The position numbers and the translations under genes were made by a program. Shown piece by piece: positions 1 through 12,000 of a stretch of 64,000 bases of DNA. Location: contig OY776128.1 in the NCBI GenBank assembly GCA_963675135.1, positions 72,236,670 to 72,300,669 of the forward strand, read 5' to 3'. The stretch comes from Galeopsis tetrahit. Its lineage: Eukaryota > Streptophyta > Magnoliopsida > Lamiales > Lamiaceae. Below the pieces are notes generated by a model that was not told where the DNA came from, searched no databases, and was given only the letters and a program-made list of their open reading frames with translations. Each line of letters opens with the position of its first letter. The first letter of the stretch is position 1.

Positions 1-857
1 AAAAAATATATAAGACCTTTTTAAATAATCATAATAATTAAAATAAATTGTATACATTTTTATATTCTATATAATATATTTTGAGATTTTTTACATAATT
101 TCCATTTTTATAGTATATATTTTTTGAATAAGAAATATTACATACTCTTAAAAACTTTATTTTTATTTTTGAATTTGACCATTCTAAAAAGTAATGTATT
201 TATATAACTAATTTGATAATATTTTTGAGAATTTATTTGATTAAAAATAATACTCTGTGTGCTAAAATGGTTAAAAATGTGAAAAATATGAGTTAAAATT
301 GATCACCTAACACATTTAAACGGATGGTATTTTTAAATATGGATTGAAAATTTATGTATAATTTAATTAAGAGAAAATTTATATGCTAAATTTAATAAGG
401 AGTAATGTGTAGGTATAATTTAATTAAGATTGAAAAGATTTGATCAAAGTGAAAGTATATGCTAAATTTTTTTATTTGCATTTAAAAAATATGACTGTAG
501 AGGGAACAAAAAGTAATTGGAAAAAAATATATATATATTTTAATAGATTCTATCGACGGTGATAATAAAAGAAAGGTAAATTTTTGCTTGAATTTTTTTT
601 TTTTTTTTTTTTGACGGGGAATTTTTGCTTGAAAATTGAAAACATCTCAGGCATATAAATATTGACATTAAAAGTCACGATAGGAAGAGCGCATATAAAA
701 ACTGGTTTACGTATTTTTAAATTGTATTAATTTTTCGCAAAAACTTTTGTGCAAATACTTTAGGTGTACTTATGTGAAAATTACCCAATTTATGATTTAG
801 GGATTTTCTATTTGGATATCTATCAATTCACCCAAATCAATTACCCTCCGTCACCGG
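1..857. other. A+T-rich intergenic DNA
   Basis: No coding region or recognisable element was seen. The stretch is strongly A+T-rich, with a long T tract near 592-612. Composition turns G+C-rich abruptly at about 845, where the cysteine desulfhydrase-like remnant begins. Confidence 0.6.
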
Positions 858-1424
858 CCTTCTGCTCCGTCACCGAATTCTCCCACCACGACTCCACAAT
901 CGCTCGCATAAACAGCGAACTTCGGCTGCTGCCCCGCCCCCATCATCGCCGCACAGCGGCGCCACCAACTCATCTACCTCAGCCAGCCTGACGATTTCTT
1001 TTTCAACACCCTTAAACCCTCGATCCTCTAAACCCGCCGCCTTATCCAAACCCTAATCAACTCCTACCACATCGACGAAGTCTCGATCGTCGACAACGTC
1101 ATCACCACCGTCGCTGTTGTCTTCCAGCACACGACCTGGTTGTTCTTCTCCACCGCCTTCGACCCCGGCGACGCCTTGATCAAGCTCCATTACGCCTACG
1201 GTGCCGTGAAGAAATCCGTCGATGCCTACATTTCCCGCGCCGGTGGCCACGTAATTGAGGTTCGTCTCCCTTTTCCTATCAGATCTAGTTCTGAAATTGT
1301 GTATGAATTCGAAAAGGCCCTAAAATTGACGAAATCAGATGGGCGAAAAATTAGGTTAGCGATTATTGATCACATTATAGTAGTTGATGTGTATGATTGC
1401 TATGTAAATGCTTTAATCAATTGA
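858..1424 (+). pseudogene. L-cysteine desulfhydrase-like pseudogene (class V aminotransferase fold), truncated
   Basis: The reading frames match the N-terminal third of the plant pyridoxal-phosphate enzyme annotated as L-cysteine desulfhydrase / isopenicillin N epimerase-like (Arabidopsis At3g62130 type), which releases H2S from cysteine. The recognisable segments, in order, are EFSHHD..ARIN (from about 875), QPDDFFFN (about 983), HIDEVSIVDN (about 1069), LHYAYGAVKKSV and RAGGHVIEVRLPFPI, then GRKIRLAIIDH (to about 1376). Homology moves from one frame to another near 911-916, consistent with a small deletion. An in-frame TAA lies at 1029-1031. After IDH the family sequence stops and the frame runs into unrelated sequence ending at 1424; the PLP-lysine region is absent. 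Because of the frameshift, stop and 3' truncation I call it a pseudogene. G+C content is far above its surroundings, as expected for relict coding DNA. Confidence 0.78.
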
Positions 1425-2400
1425 GGGATGATTATGGTTATTGAACAAGAAGACAAACCATAGCATTATCCAGAGGAGTACATAACTAAGATTAAAGGTC
1501 ACACCAGCAGTTCATCACATTCATATGAGAATTCTCGTTTATGTTCATTTACATTACATTGGGCACAAACCTTGGTGAGTATGGCCTGTTTGGCATAATA
1601 TTTGGGTCAGGTGACAAAGGGCAACTCGGGGTTGAGCTCTCTGCTAATCAAAGCGAGCGAGCTAATCCCGAACGAGTTGATATCCATCTCAGTTAATGCT
1701 TTATCTATCATACAAATATATATTCCAGCATTCCTCCTGTTTATATCTATTTAAATTCCATGTTTATTACTCTATGTAAATAGAAGTGGTTGTGAATAAG
1801 GGTAGGATTTAGAAGCTGCAGTATTAACCTCTTAGACATTCATTAGCTCTTTGCCTCAACCAGTAAATAGGTGAAAACAAGACTTGTCCAGATTGCTTTC
1901 TCAATTTATTCACATTGGTGGAAAGTGCTTTTAATCTTTTATGTGAAGCTTTTCTTGATAATTCATTTCTTTCATATTTTTTTATGGAGTTGATCATAAT
2001 CGAGTTTAGCCAATAGTACAATGTGTTTGTGTTTGTGCTTGCTTGAAATATTACGGAGCTTTAAATGGAGTCGAGTTGAACATGAATTGAGCTAGGAGTA
2101 GTTTCATCTATTTTTACTTGTCATGTTTGATCTTGTGTGGAACTATAGGATATATCAATTGCTCAAGTTTATTTGATTTTTTTGTTGGATCGAGTTCAAA
2201 TGAACTCCAATCGAGTATGGATAAATTGATTATGGAATGGTGATTTAGAGTTCAACTAAGAGGTACCATACACCTTCTTTACCTACTAAAAAAAATTGTT
2301 TGACTAATAGAGATATTTAAAATCACATCAAGTGTCATATGAATTTCTGAATTTGGGATGGTTTGTTGTTAAGAGTCTCATATGGTTTCTGAATTTCTTC
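1425..2400. other. Intergenic DNA, no gene seen
   Basis: No family match continues from the upstream pseudogene, and no coding frame or terminal repeat could be supported. Confidence 0.5.
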
Positions 2401-3030
2401 TAAACAGTATCATGTTACGAGGTAAACAGTATTACATGTTGAATGTAATATTGTCAAGTGTAATAACATAATACTGTTAAGTGTGATAGTGTAATACTAT
2501 CTCATATGAATTATAATACTATTATATATTTAAAAGAGGTAAAGAGAAAAATTTAATAACTTCTATTTTTTTATTTTTTTTGGAACTTCTAATTTGCAGA
2601 TGAATTACAGCTATTATGGCTTTTGACATACATTAATATGTGATACTGTCTTGTTTTTTGTATGATACTGTCTTGTTTTTTTGTATGATACTGTCTTGTT
2701 TTTTTGTATGATACTGTCTTTGATATTTTGTTTATTATTTGTTCAAATTGTTATGTGTAATTGCATGATATTGTTAATTGTAATTGTGTAATACTGTTAA
2801 GTAATGTCGTTATACTGTATGCTTTTCAGGTGTGATACTAATAAAAGAAGGTTCAATCGTAATGGAAAAAAATGTGAAAGATGAATAAGATGATACCAAA
2901 GTAGAACGTCGTTAAAGAAGAAGATAATGATGATCCGGTGATAAAATTTAGTTGTTCACTTTGTAATACTAGCAAGTGCAATAATGTAATACTGTCAAGT
3001 GTAATTGTGTATTATTGTATACATAAAAAT
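2401..3030. repeat. ATACTGT-rich repetitive tract with a short tandem array
   Basis: The words taatactgt and gatactgtc recur many times. At 2641-2720 a unit of about 22-24 bp (gatactgtcttg, a T tract, then gta) occurs four times in tandem, the last copy diverging. Similar words occur near 11650-11770 and 34970-35110, suggesting scattered relatives of one repeat family. Confidence 0.6.
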
Positions 3031-3889
3031 TGTGACATTGTGTTGTTATTTATTTAAAATAAAAAAAAGTGATGAAATGTTTGTTAGAATTACACTTAAA
3101 TAATTTGTAAATAATATGATGAAATGCTCGGTGAAAAACTAAATAATTTAAATAAAATTATGTGAATTTTAAAGAAATGCTCATTAAATTAAAAAAAATG
3201 ATGAAATTGAAAAAATAAAAATCATAAATTAAAAAAAAATGATGAAATTGAAAAAATAAAAAACATATGAAATGCAATGGTGGGGGATTGAACCCATGTA
3301 TTTTGAGTGGAAGTCATAAGCATTTTCACCGGACCAAATAGACAGAATTGAAGAGTAATTGATATTTGTACTATATATTCATGTTTCCAAGGATCCGCCC
3401 AAACCGGGTTGACCCGCGAATTTAATAAATTAAAATATGTTTTATAATGTTTCCTTATTTGTTTGATTTGCACATAATTACACATAAGATATTTTCACAT
3501 AAGTCATTCCCTTAATTTTTTATTAAAATATGGAGTATTGCTTTGATACGTATTAGTTAGTATTTCATTAAAATGTATAGTTATTTTATTATAAAATAGT
3601 ATATTAGCTATAAAACAAATGCACTGTAAGCTGATTCATATAAAACCAATTCTAGAAACATGAGATTTCCAAGAACATTAAAAAACAATTTAATACTAAT
3701 AATTATGTATAAAATAATTAATATACTTTCCTACAACAAAAGCAACGGATATTTTGAAAAAAAAAAACTCATATTTTGCAATAAACTAATAATGGTATAT
3801 ATATATTAATTACTCACCAAGCCACAGTTAAAATGGATCAAAGGAAGTAAGTTACTATTACTTATTAGTATTAAAATATTGTTTCACTA
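3031..3889. other. A+T-rich intergenic DNA
   Basis: There is no coding support. A duplicated phrase (aaaaaaaatgatgaaattgaaaaaataaaaa) occurs at about 3190 and 3231. A short stretch near 3281-3300 resembles an antisense tRNA T-arm (gattgaaccc), but no tRNA fold or bounded element could be drawn. Confidence 0.45.
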
Positions 3890-4082
3890 AAAACCTTTAT
3901 GTTTGGATGGATTTAGGTATAAATTTAAATTCATAATTTAATTCAACTCCACTTACTTTGATTAAAAAATAGCGTCTTTTTTAATTAAAATTGATTTTTT
4001 TTTAAAACATCACTAAAATAATTTAAAATCCATCTATTTTTAAATCATTTCATTTAAATTACCTCTTCCAAAAAACAAATAC
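3890..4082. mobile_element. MITE-like inverted repeat downstream of the kinase gene
   Basis: The left part (tttggatggatttaggt) and the right part (aaatccatc further in, then aaacaaatacccc) form imperfect inverted arms with an A+T-rich centre. The same type of ends (ggatgaagggatttagg and caaatcccttcgtcc) borders the element at 25073-25312 inside the P2 gene, so this looks like a degenerate member of the same family. Exact ends and a target duplication were not resolved. Confidence 0.4.
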
Positions 4083-4328
4083 CCCTATTAGAAACACAAC
4101 CTTAATCATTTTACCATAAATAAATAATGGAATGAAAGACTATAATAATATTAATGGCATAAAAAGCAACAAGAAATTGTTGCTTCATAGTACTAAATCT
4201 CTCTTCTCCATACTGAGTGCAACTTCTTAAACACTACATATTCTGCAACAGGTATAGTATATTACAATATGGAAAGGATCACAGAAACATCACTTTTACC
4301 TTCTCCATATAAACAACCATGTTTCCCT

Positions 4329-7300
4329 TTAGAACAACTCGAACTCTAACTGCTCTCCGTTTCCGCCACCACAATCGAGATACTTTTTCCCGTCAGGTTG
4401 TTCATTTCCACCTTCGTAAAACTCCGGAACTTCTGGCGGAACGGCACATCGTATAAGCGCCCAATTCAAGCCATCAAAAAACGGATGCCTCTTAATCTCA
4501 GCCGCTCCCGTCTCAAACCCAAGTCGATTCTCAGGCTCCTTCACCAACAACCCCCTAATAAGATCCCAAGCCTGAAAACTAACAATTGGGGTATGTGGAA
4601 ACTTAAGATTCTGCATTACAACATTCGTTAATGTCTCCTCGTTTCCCGCACCTTTGAACGGCGTCTTCCCATAAAGAAGCTCGTAAAGAAAGACACCGAA
4701 CGTCCACCAATCAACAGCACTCCCGTGCCCTTCTCCTTTGATAATTTCGGGAGCTAAGTACTCGTGTGTACCTACAAAAGAGTTGGAACGGGCCTCTGTT
4801 GGCTCGACTACAAGCTGAGGTAATAATTGGGCCTTGTTTGCAGCATCGATTTTCAGCTTCCTTGCTGGTAAAATACGAGGGCTAAAGCACGAGACTTGAC
4901 ACGTGGGCCCGGCACAGAAAGGGTCGATGCAGTTAGATCCGGCGCATGGTCCAGACATCCTAGGAGGCTCCAAAGACGATGATTTAACGAGAGTTGGGTT
5001 AACGGAACATCGAAGTGAGAGGTCGAAATCGGTTAGCATGATGTGACCGTCTTCACGGACTAGAATGTTTTCCGGTTTAAGATCACGGTATACAATACCG
5101 AGCATGTGTAAATATTCAAGAGCAAGAAGGACCTCAGCAACATAGAATCTGTAAAAAAAAAAAACAAGAGGTGGAATCAGTAAAAACTTAAACTAGATTT
5201 TAGAAAAAGAATTATACAATAATCCAATATAGAGATGATACAAATGGTTTCTCAGGTTCTTCTCTATTGTGCATTGGTTGTTTGTTCCAACTGCACAATG
5301 TACTTGTACAGTTGTACCTCATGTCTCTTCTACCAGGTTAAATGCAAAACTAGTCCCATAGGAAAAAAAATCAATGATTAAAAGGTTCTTTTGTGACCAC
5401 TTTTAGCCCCGTTCGACCAAGCTATACCAGTTCAAAACTTTGAATCTTTTCAGTTCTAGTCAGTAGCCATATTCTTAATCTTAACAACGAAAAAGCAAGA
5501 CCAAAAAATGGACATAATTAGAAATAAAGGCAATTAATATCTTAGTATACTTATATAACGAGCTTACTTGATTTTTAGTAAAGTAATACCCACACTGTAG
5601 TGGAACTGATAAATTCACAACAGCACAGAATAATTGGGAATTAGAAAATGCAATGTTAAACAAAATTGAAACCAAGAATAGCATCGAACCCTAATAAGTA
5701 TAAACACAGGAAGAATATAATATTAAACGAAACTTTTAAGTACTCCGTATATGTTATCTCACACAAGACAAGATAACTAGGCAGAAATCTAAGTTCATTA
5801 CGAATCTAATTTTACTGTCAAAAGTTGAAGGAATTCATAAGTACCAAAATAACTTTCAGTTGTAAAATTTAAAACAGAGACAAGTTTGATTCATCCGACC
5901 AGTTTTTGCAACAACTCAAGCCATAAGAGAGTTATAAGTCAGGCATGTTCTTTGTTCATTAATATACTAAATCTGGATTCAGAACTGCAGAGCTTTTAAC
6001 TTGAGTTGGATTTTCAACTAAAGTTAGACTTATTCTTTGCTATTTCAAAAGGCATATAAAGCATAGACCTAGCACATTCCACAACCTCTCATCTATTCAG
6101 CAATCTTTCTTTTAACATTTTTGGGTTGCAACATTTTAGGCTGGTTTTTTGACCCATAATTTGCACCCACGTTGATTTTTAATCCTCTTACTTTTTCGAT
6201 TTTGAAATTCATCTCTAACTTTACAAAAACTTTTTGGTCCTTTTACCGGTTGTAACGGGTAAACTTTATAGTAATCGCTGACATAGCATTTACCAGCAAT
6301 TTGCCGCGTCAGTGATTACCGGTACGTTACTACGTTTACAGCTGGTAAATGACCAAAAAATTGAATTTAATAAAGTTAAGGGACAAAGTTCGAAATAGAA
6401 AAAAATTAGTAGAGGACTAAGATCAAAATGAGTATAAGTTAAAGGACTAAAAAACATTTACCCAACATTTTATAATGTAAAAGTAAAACATACAACTAAC
6501 CGGCAGTATAAACCTTAAATTTCATACCTTGCGTCCTGTTCAGGAAAATAACGACCAGGTTGCTTCTGCCTAAGGACATGTAGATCTCCACCTGGACAAA
6601 ACTCCATAACTAAACACGACAAATTATCCGACGTAAACTGAGCATAAAGTGTCGGTAGAAATGGATGATCGAGCATTCTGAGAATTTCTCTTTCAGTTTG
6701 AGCTCTTGGAATCTTTTTCCGTTGCGCCAAGAACTCATTATCCATTACTTTCAACGCGAAAAGGCAGTTTGTTCCTATCAATTCAGACAGATAGACTGTC
6801 CCAATGTCTCCAGACCCAAGTTTTCTAAGCAAATTAAAATGGTTAAGCCCAAGAAAGCCATATTTCTTTCTTATAAGATTAATGGCTTCCCACCTCATGT
6901 CTTTCGACATGTGTGGTCTACTGTTGCAAGTCGACCCGCTCATATTGCTCTCATCACTGAGACTAGTAGTGCTACTACTAAAATCACAAATACTGCTCTT
7001 TGAGCTTTGCGAGAGGTCCCCTTTCATCGTTTTAACAGCAGCTGTATCTCGGTTCTCACAATTATTCGGTACTGAGTTTGGTTTGCTTGAGACTTCAGCA
7101 TCCTTAATCGTGTCCCTTAAAGAACACTGACATTTCTGGCAGATCAATTGCTCAGAGCTATGATCCTCTACACTATTTACTCCACATGGGGCATTTGAAT
7201 TTCCTTCAGTTGATAAAGCTACCTTTTTCGGTTTCTTTATCACAAGATTCTTGTTTCTAGCGGCTGGTTTGACTGAACGAGATGTGCTTCTTGTGGGGCC

Positions 7301-8092
7301 CGCATCTTTACTGCCTTTCACGACACTCGATGGGGACACCGTTTGTAACCGGGATTTCTTTCTTAGCTTCACCGGCGATTTATCTCCTACCTTCAAGAAA
7401 GTAACATCATCCTTTTTCGGTCCAGAAATTTTCAGTTCTTGATCTCTTTCTACCTGAGATTTTCCTACATCGTTACATTCATCCAGTGGATAAACAGAGT
7501 CGATAGACTTATGTCCTAAGTTCTTGACAACTGGTTTAACACCAAAACGAGGAGAAGAATTCAAACTTTGGGATGCTGACGTGGACGCGGAATCTGTAAC
7601 TAGCCGAGGCAAGATTCTAGAAGAACTTGCGGCATATTCTTCAACAAACGAGCAGCTAGATTCACCGGTTTCAACTGCAGCAGACCTGTAAATGTTATCG
7701 AATTTCCCTGTTTCAGAGATTCTAGGTGAAGCTGGCATAGACGATCGTTTCAAGGCAGCCATCTCGGCTGCCTGAGAAATGCACAGGCCCCTAAGGGCCT
7801 GCTTCAGAGAAACGGGCTCCGAAAATCCAATTCCTGGAGAATGAGAACCAGTACCCCTCATTGGTTTCTTCGAAGCATTTCTCGGAATGTCTGAAAGATC
7901 GAGACTTTTGGTTGTTCTAAGATTGACCGCCTCGAAAAGCTTGGTGATGTCATTTACCAGAGGTTTGTTAGATCCTGTTTTAGCAATCGGAGGCTTATGC
8001 TCTCTGCCCTGACGGAATGCTCGAGGCCTTTGAGTTGTACTATGATCATCCTTAACCTCGACTATTTCACAATTTCCACTATAAGAACCCAT
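4329..8092 (-). CDS. KIPK: KIPK-like AGC VIIIa serine/threonine protein kinase (two exons)
   Basis: Coding exons are 8092-6528 and 5148-4329, joined by a GT-AG intron of 1379 bp (donor AAG|GTATG, acceptor ACAG|ATTC); the join keeps frame and gives 794 aa. The start fits the family (MGSYSGNCEIVEVKD resembles the KIPK N-terminus). Residues 1-~410 are a Ser/Lys-rich regulatory region. In the kinase domain: glycine loop GSGDIG 426-431, ATP lysine K448, alphaC Glu about 467, YRDLKPEN 542-549, DFD 562-564 in place of DFG (the plant AGC VIII signature), and APE 654-656. Between DFD and APE lies the roughly 80-residue Cys-rich activation-loop insertion typical of this clade. The protein ends in FELF, a PDK1-docking hydrophobic motif. 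KIPK proteins bind kinesin-like calmodulin-binding protein and PERK receptor kinases and act in root growth; that role is inferred from family. The intron hosts a Mutator-like MITE. Confidence 0.93.
6139..6463. mobile_element. Mutator-like MITE in the kinase intron, 9-bp target duplication
   Basis: The 325-bp segment is bordered by direct repeats AACATTTTA at 6130-6138 and 6464-6472. Its ends are imperfect inverted repeats (left GGCTGGTTTTTTGACC; right complement GGGTAAATGTTTTTTAGTCC), and inversion continues inward (tttttggtccttttacc against ggtaaatgaccaaaaaa). A 9-bp duplication is diagnostic of Mutator-type transposition. It has no coding capacity and lies wholly within the intron. Confidence 0.8.
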
Positions 8093-9080
8093 TAATCGGG
8101 ACAGATTGATGTGTTACGAATTACTTGAATCACAAAAAGGATAGGCTTAAAACCAGAAAACAGCAGAGGTTCATCTCTCAAGAAGCCTAAAGGTGAACTC
8201 AAGCATTACAGCCTAAAGATTTCAGAATCACAAAACTATTTAACTCCAGATTTTACAAGATTTACCAACTCGTCTCTTGCAGATATATCCCATCCCAACA
8301 CCTGTGCCTGCAGCAAGAATCGGGGATGACGTCAGCATAAACTGATGCCTAGTTAGCATATACAACTGTTTTCAAGCACAAGATAAACAAGGATAAGGTT
8401 CATGTATCATCACATGCAAACATTTTTCGCAAAATCGAAAATCACACATGTATCCACAATAAAACAGTAAGAATCATACGTTTCAATTCGTTTTCCAAAT
8501 TGAAGAATCATTAAATCCAGAATCGATAGAATGCGTATCACTAACCAGAATAAGAGTACCAATAAATCCCATTTCAACACAAGGAAAAATAAACATTTCC
8601 AATTCAGTTTATTCAAATATTTAGAAAGAAAATTAAGATCAGAGATATGCACATACATCTTAAGGAAACAACATTAACAGAAAAGGATAAACAAATTCAA
8701 ATAATTCTAAAAGGGCAGCACTTCCAATTTAGCTTATCCAAAAATAGAAATCAGGAAAATTAAGATCAAAGAATATCTTCATACAGCTGGTGGGCAACAA
8801 CATTTACACAGGAGATTTGAGGTAACAACAGCAAATTAATTACGCAGATGTAATTAAACACAAGAAAAATGTAGCATACAGAGATCTAGTTAGACCTAGA
8901 TGAAATACCTTGAAAGTAATTGAGTGAGATGAAATATTAGCTTTAAATTGGAACAAAAAGAAGAGAAAGAGAAACCCTAAAGGCGAATGGAGGGTGGTTT
9001 TGTGATTCTCAGGAGGGTATTCGGTGGACAGGGATGGGGGATATGAGACGACAAAATCTACTGTCTCCCTCACTTACTGC
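8093..9080 (-). promoter_or_regulatory. 5' leader and promoter region of the kinase gene, with a probable leader intron
   Basis: On the minus strand a good donor (TTCAAG|GTATTTC, last exon base about 8909) and a good acceptor (TTGCTGCAG|GCACAGG, about 8310) could define a 5'-UTR intron of about 600 bp. The upstream part (about 8915-9075) contains TC-rich sequence typical of plant leaders. No protein-coding frame is supported. Transcript evidence would be needed for the UTR boundaries. Confidence 0.4.
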
Positions 9081-12000
9081 TTTCTCTCTCTACAATTATC
9101 TCTTTTTCTGTATTTTTTTAAATACGTGAAAATTGTTTAAGGTAGTGTCCCACTCAATGGACCCCACTTAAAGTGTCTTTGGATTCGGATTTGCATGTAA
9201 TTATTATTATTATTATGTGTATTTCATTTGTGTGTGAAAATGGTAGTAGTATAATTTGTACGATCAGTGATCTCATACGTCAACAAGCAATAATGAATTG
9301 GCTGAATTTCAGTTGTATTATTGCTTCTTTAACATTATTTTTCATCCCACAAAACAAATAATGTAGGAGTATACATTATTTTAAATATATTATTAGATAG
9401 TTAGATCTAATATGTGTGAATCTCACGTGTCTTTTCATTCCAAATTCCTTTTTTTTTTTTTTTAATTAAATTAATTTTCTCTTTACTCCTTGAGTTTTAT
9501 CATTACTTTTCTTGGACTTTTTTTAAATCAATTTTCTTTGTATGAGGATAAGTAACATATTGAAGAAATTTTGGGTATTGTTATTGATCAATTGTATAAG
9601 CATGTGCACACCCTATCTAGATCCCATATAAATCTTAAAACATAAAATTAAAATGTTAATCTATTTAAATCTCAAAACAAATATCATTACAAGTATTAAA
9701 ATTTAAAATCCATTAAATTTTGAATTCAAAATCTCAAAATAAACATATCCCAATTATTTGTGAAAATATAAAACCCGAACTGTACTTTTTTAAACAAAAT
9801 AAATGGGTAAAATGTATATTAATTTCAGTATTTGAGGTAGAGATATTGTTCGTATGTTTGTTTAGACAATTTGTAAGGTGAGTGTCAAATCAAACAAACA
9901 TTTCGGTTTGAGAAATAATTGAACTGAAACCAAACTAATTGTATTACTATTTTTTAAGTTCAATTCTTGTGATTCATTTTTCGTATTTTACCTCATTTTT
10001 AACACATGTCATCAATTTAAAGAGTGAAATATAATATGAAAAATATAAAAAGTGGAACAAATAATTAGTGTGATTATTTATAGTTTAAAATTCAATGGAA
10101 TTTAATTTGAACCATTTTTTTAATATAAAATAACTACTCACAATATTAAAATAAAGTATCAATATCTATCACTAAAAGAATGTTTTTTGTTTGCAATTTG
10201 GATCCTTTATGTCATTTTCGTTGCAAAATATTTGGAAAGCGGTTTTCCAGCATGAAACGAGCTTGAACCGTTGGCTTCCAAATAAAATAATGAGGATCTG
10301 ATACTAAAATTATACACCAACGAAAAAGAACAATTAATAAATTAAAAAATTGGAAACTTTTAATGCAGCGTTAGATATATATATTGGAGTAGTATTTATG
10401 GTTGCTTTTGAATTGCTTATTTTAATGAGTGTCAATAAAAGGCTATTAAATTGGCCGACTCGAAATAATAATAAGAGTATACTCTTGATTTTATTTTATT
10501 TTCACTTTTATAAGAATTTTTTTTGACCGTTTTCATAAATTAAAGCCCTTAGTCTAGCTATCGGCATTATGATCAGCTATATGTTTTCATATTGTTTGCA
10601 TGTTTTTTTTATTTGCTCGTTCCACTATTATTTGTACATCTTTTAAAGGAAAATTCTTTTATAATTTTCACTCTCATATATAATTGTGGGACGGGGGAGT
10701 GAGTATCATTATTATATTAAATATCTATTACTCTTTTTTTTTTAAAACGAATACACAACTTTTATAATAATATGTAATAAATGACCATGCATATAGATAA
10801 TTAAAAGGATAAAATTGGACATTTTACACATATATTTATTGTTGTTCAATCCGTTTATTTTATAATTCGTGTAAAAAAGTTAAAACAACAAACAAATTGA
10901 GATGAAGAGGGTAGTAATAGACAATTAGTTAAAAAAAGTATAATGGGTGTTCTTACCCCTTATACAACCATGTTTGGTGTTAGTAGATAATTAGTTAACA
11001 AACTTGTTTAAATTATATGTCAACTTTCAAACAAATGTGATCGCAAATGTTAGAGGTACGGTTATTCACGTGGTGTAGGGCAGAAATTTGGGAAATTTTG
11101 CACCATTAATTTGATTTCCTATATAGAGTAATAGTGGGGTTTGAAAATTTTGGATGCATTATTTGGTATATTACGTTCGTGTATCCACCACTAACTTTCA
11201 AAATATATATCAACCAATCAAAGATATATAAATAAACAGCAAAATAATGTTACAGATCGAGATGCCATATAATGCAAAAATAAATTCCCTAGTTATTTTT
11301 ATTGGATTCTTTTATATGGTCCTCTTTTTTTTTAATTTGCATCCATGTTTTTTAATGGATGCTGTATTCTCGATAGTTGTTGAGTGGTTCTTGCACGCAC
11401 CATGTGCATACGTTGCATATCATTTAATTTTGATTTAATTTTAACACATTATATATATGTTTCATCTAAAAGTTTGAATTTACAATGAATTGAAAAATTA
11501 ATGCATAATGTCGTTCCATCCACCTAACCTTGTTCATAAGCACTGCAATGCTGCAAACAAGAAACGAAGGAGAAGCTCCGATTTGAAAAGGAGAAGAAAA
11601 GAGAGGTCGTCACAAGAGATAACAAAGAGAGAAAATCGAGAAAGAAGGGTTTTGTACTATTTTGTATACTAAACAATATTAGTTCATATACAAAATGATG
11701 TTAGTTTACATATTGTATTAATTCATATACTAAACAATATTAGTTTTTATACTAAACAGTATTAGTTCGAGTTTCGATAGTAATCATTTGTTTAAATCTA
11801 GCTCGAAACCAAAAAAAAATGGTGGTTTCTCTGTACTCAAGTTGTTGCTTCTAGTTGAAAACCACCGGTTGCTCATTGAAGTTAAAGAATTCGAGCAACC
11901 CGGTGGAAGCTTAAAACTCACATGATTCACGGGCGACGAGAGGAGACAAATTATTGACAAAAGGAGAAGAGGGAATGAGAAACGAGAGAAAGGTGTGGGG

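Noticed and set aside
3281..3310. Antisense tRNA-like T-arm (gattgaaccc)
   Set aside because: No cloverleaf, no bounded element and no poly(A); too short to call.
6665..7442. Open frames antisense to the kinase first exon
   Set aside because: Shadows of the real coding strand, which has kinase motifs.
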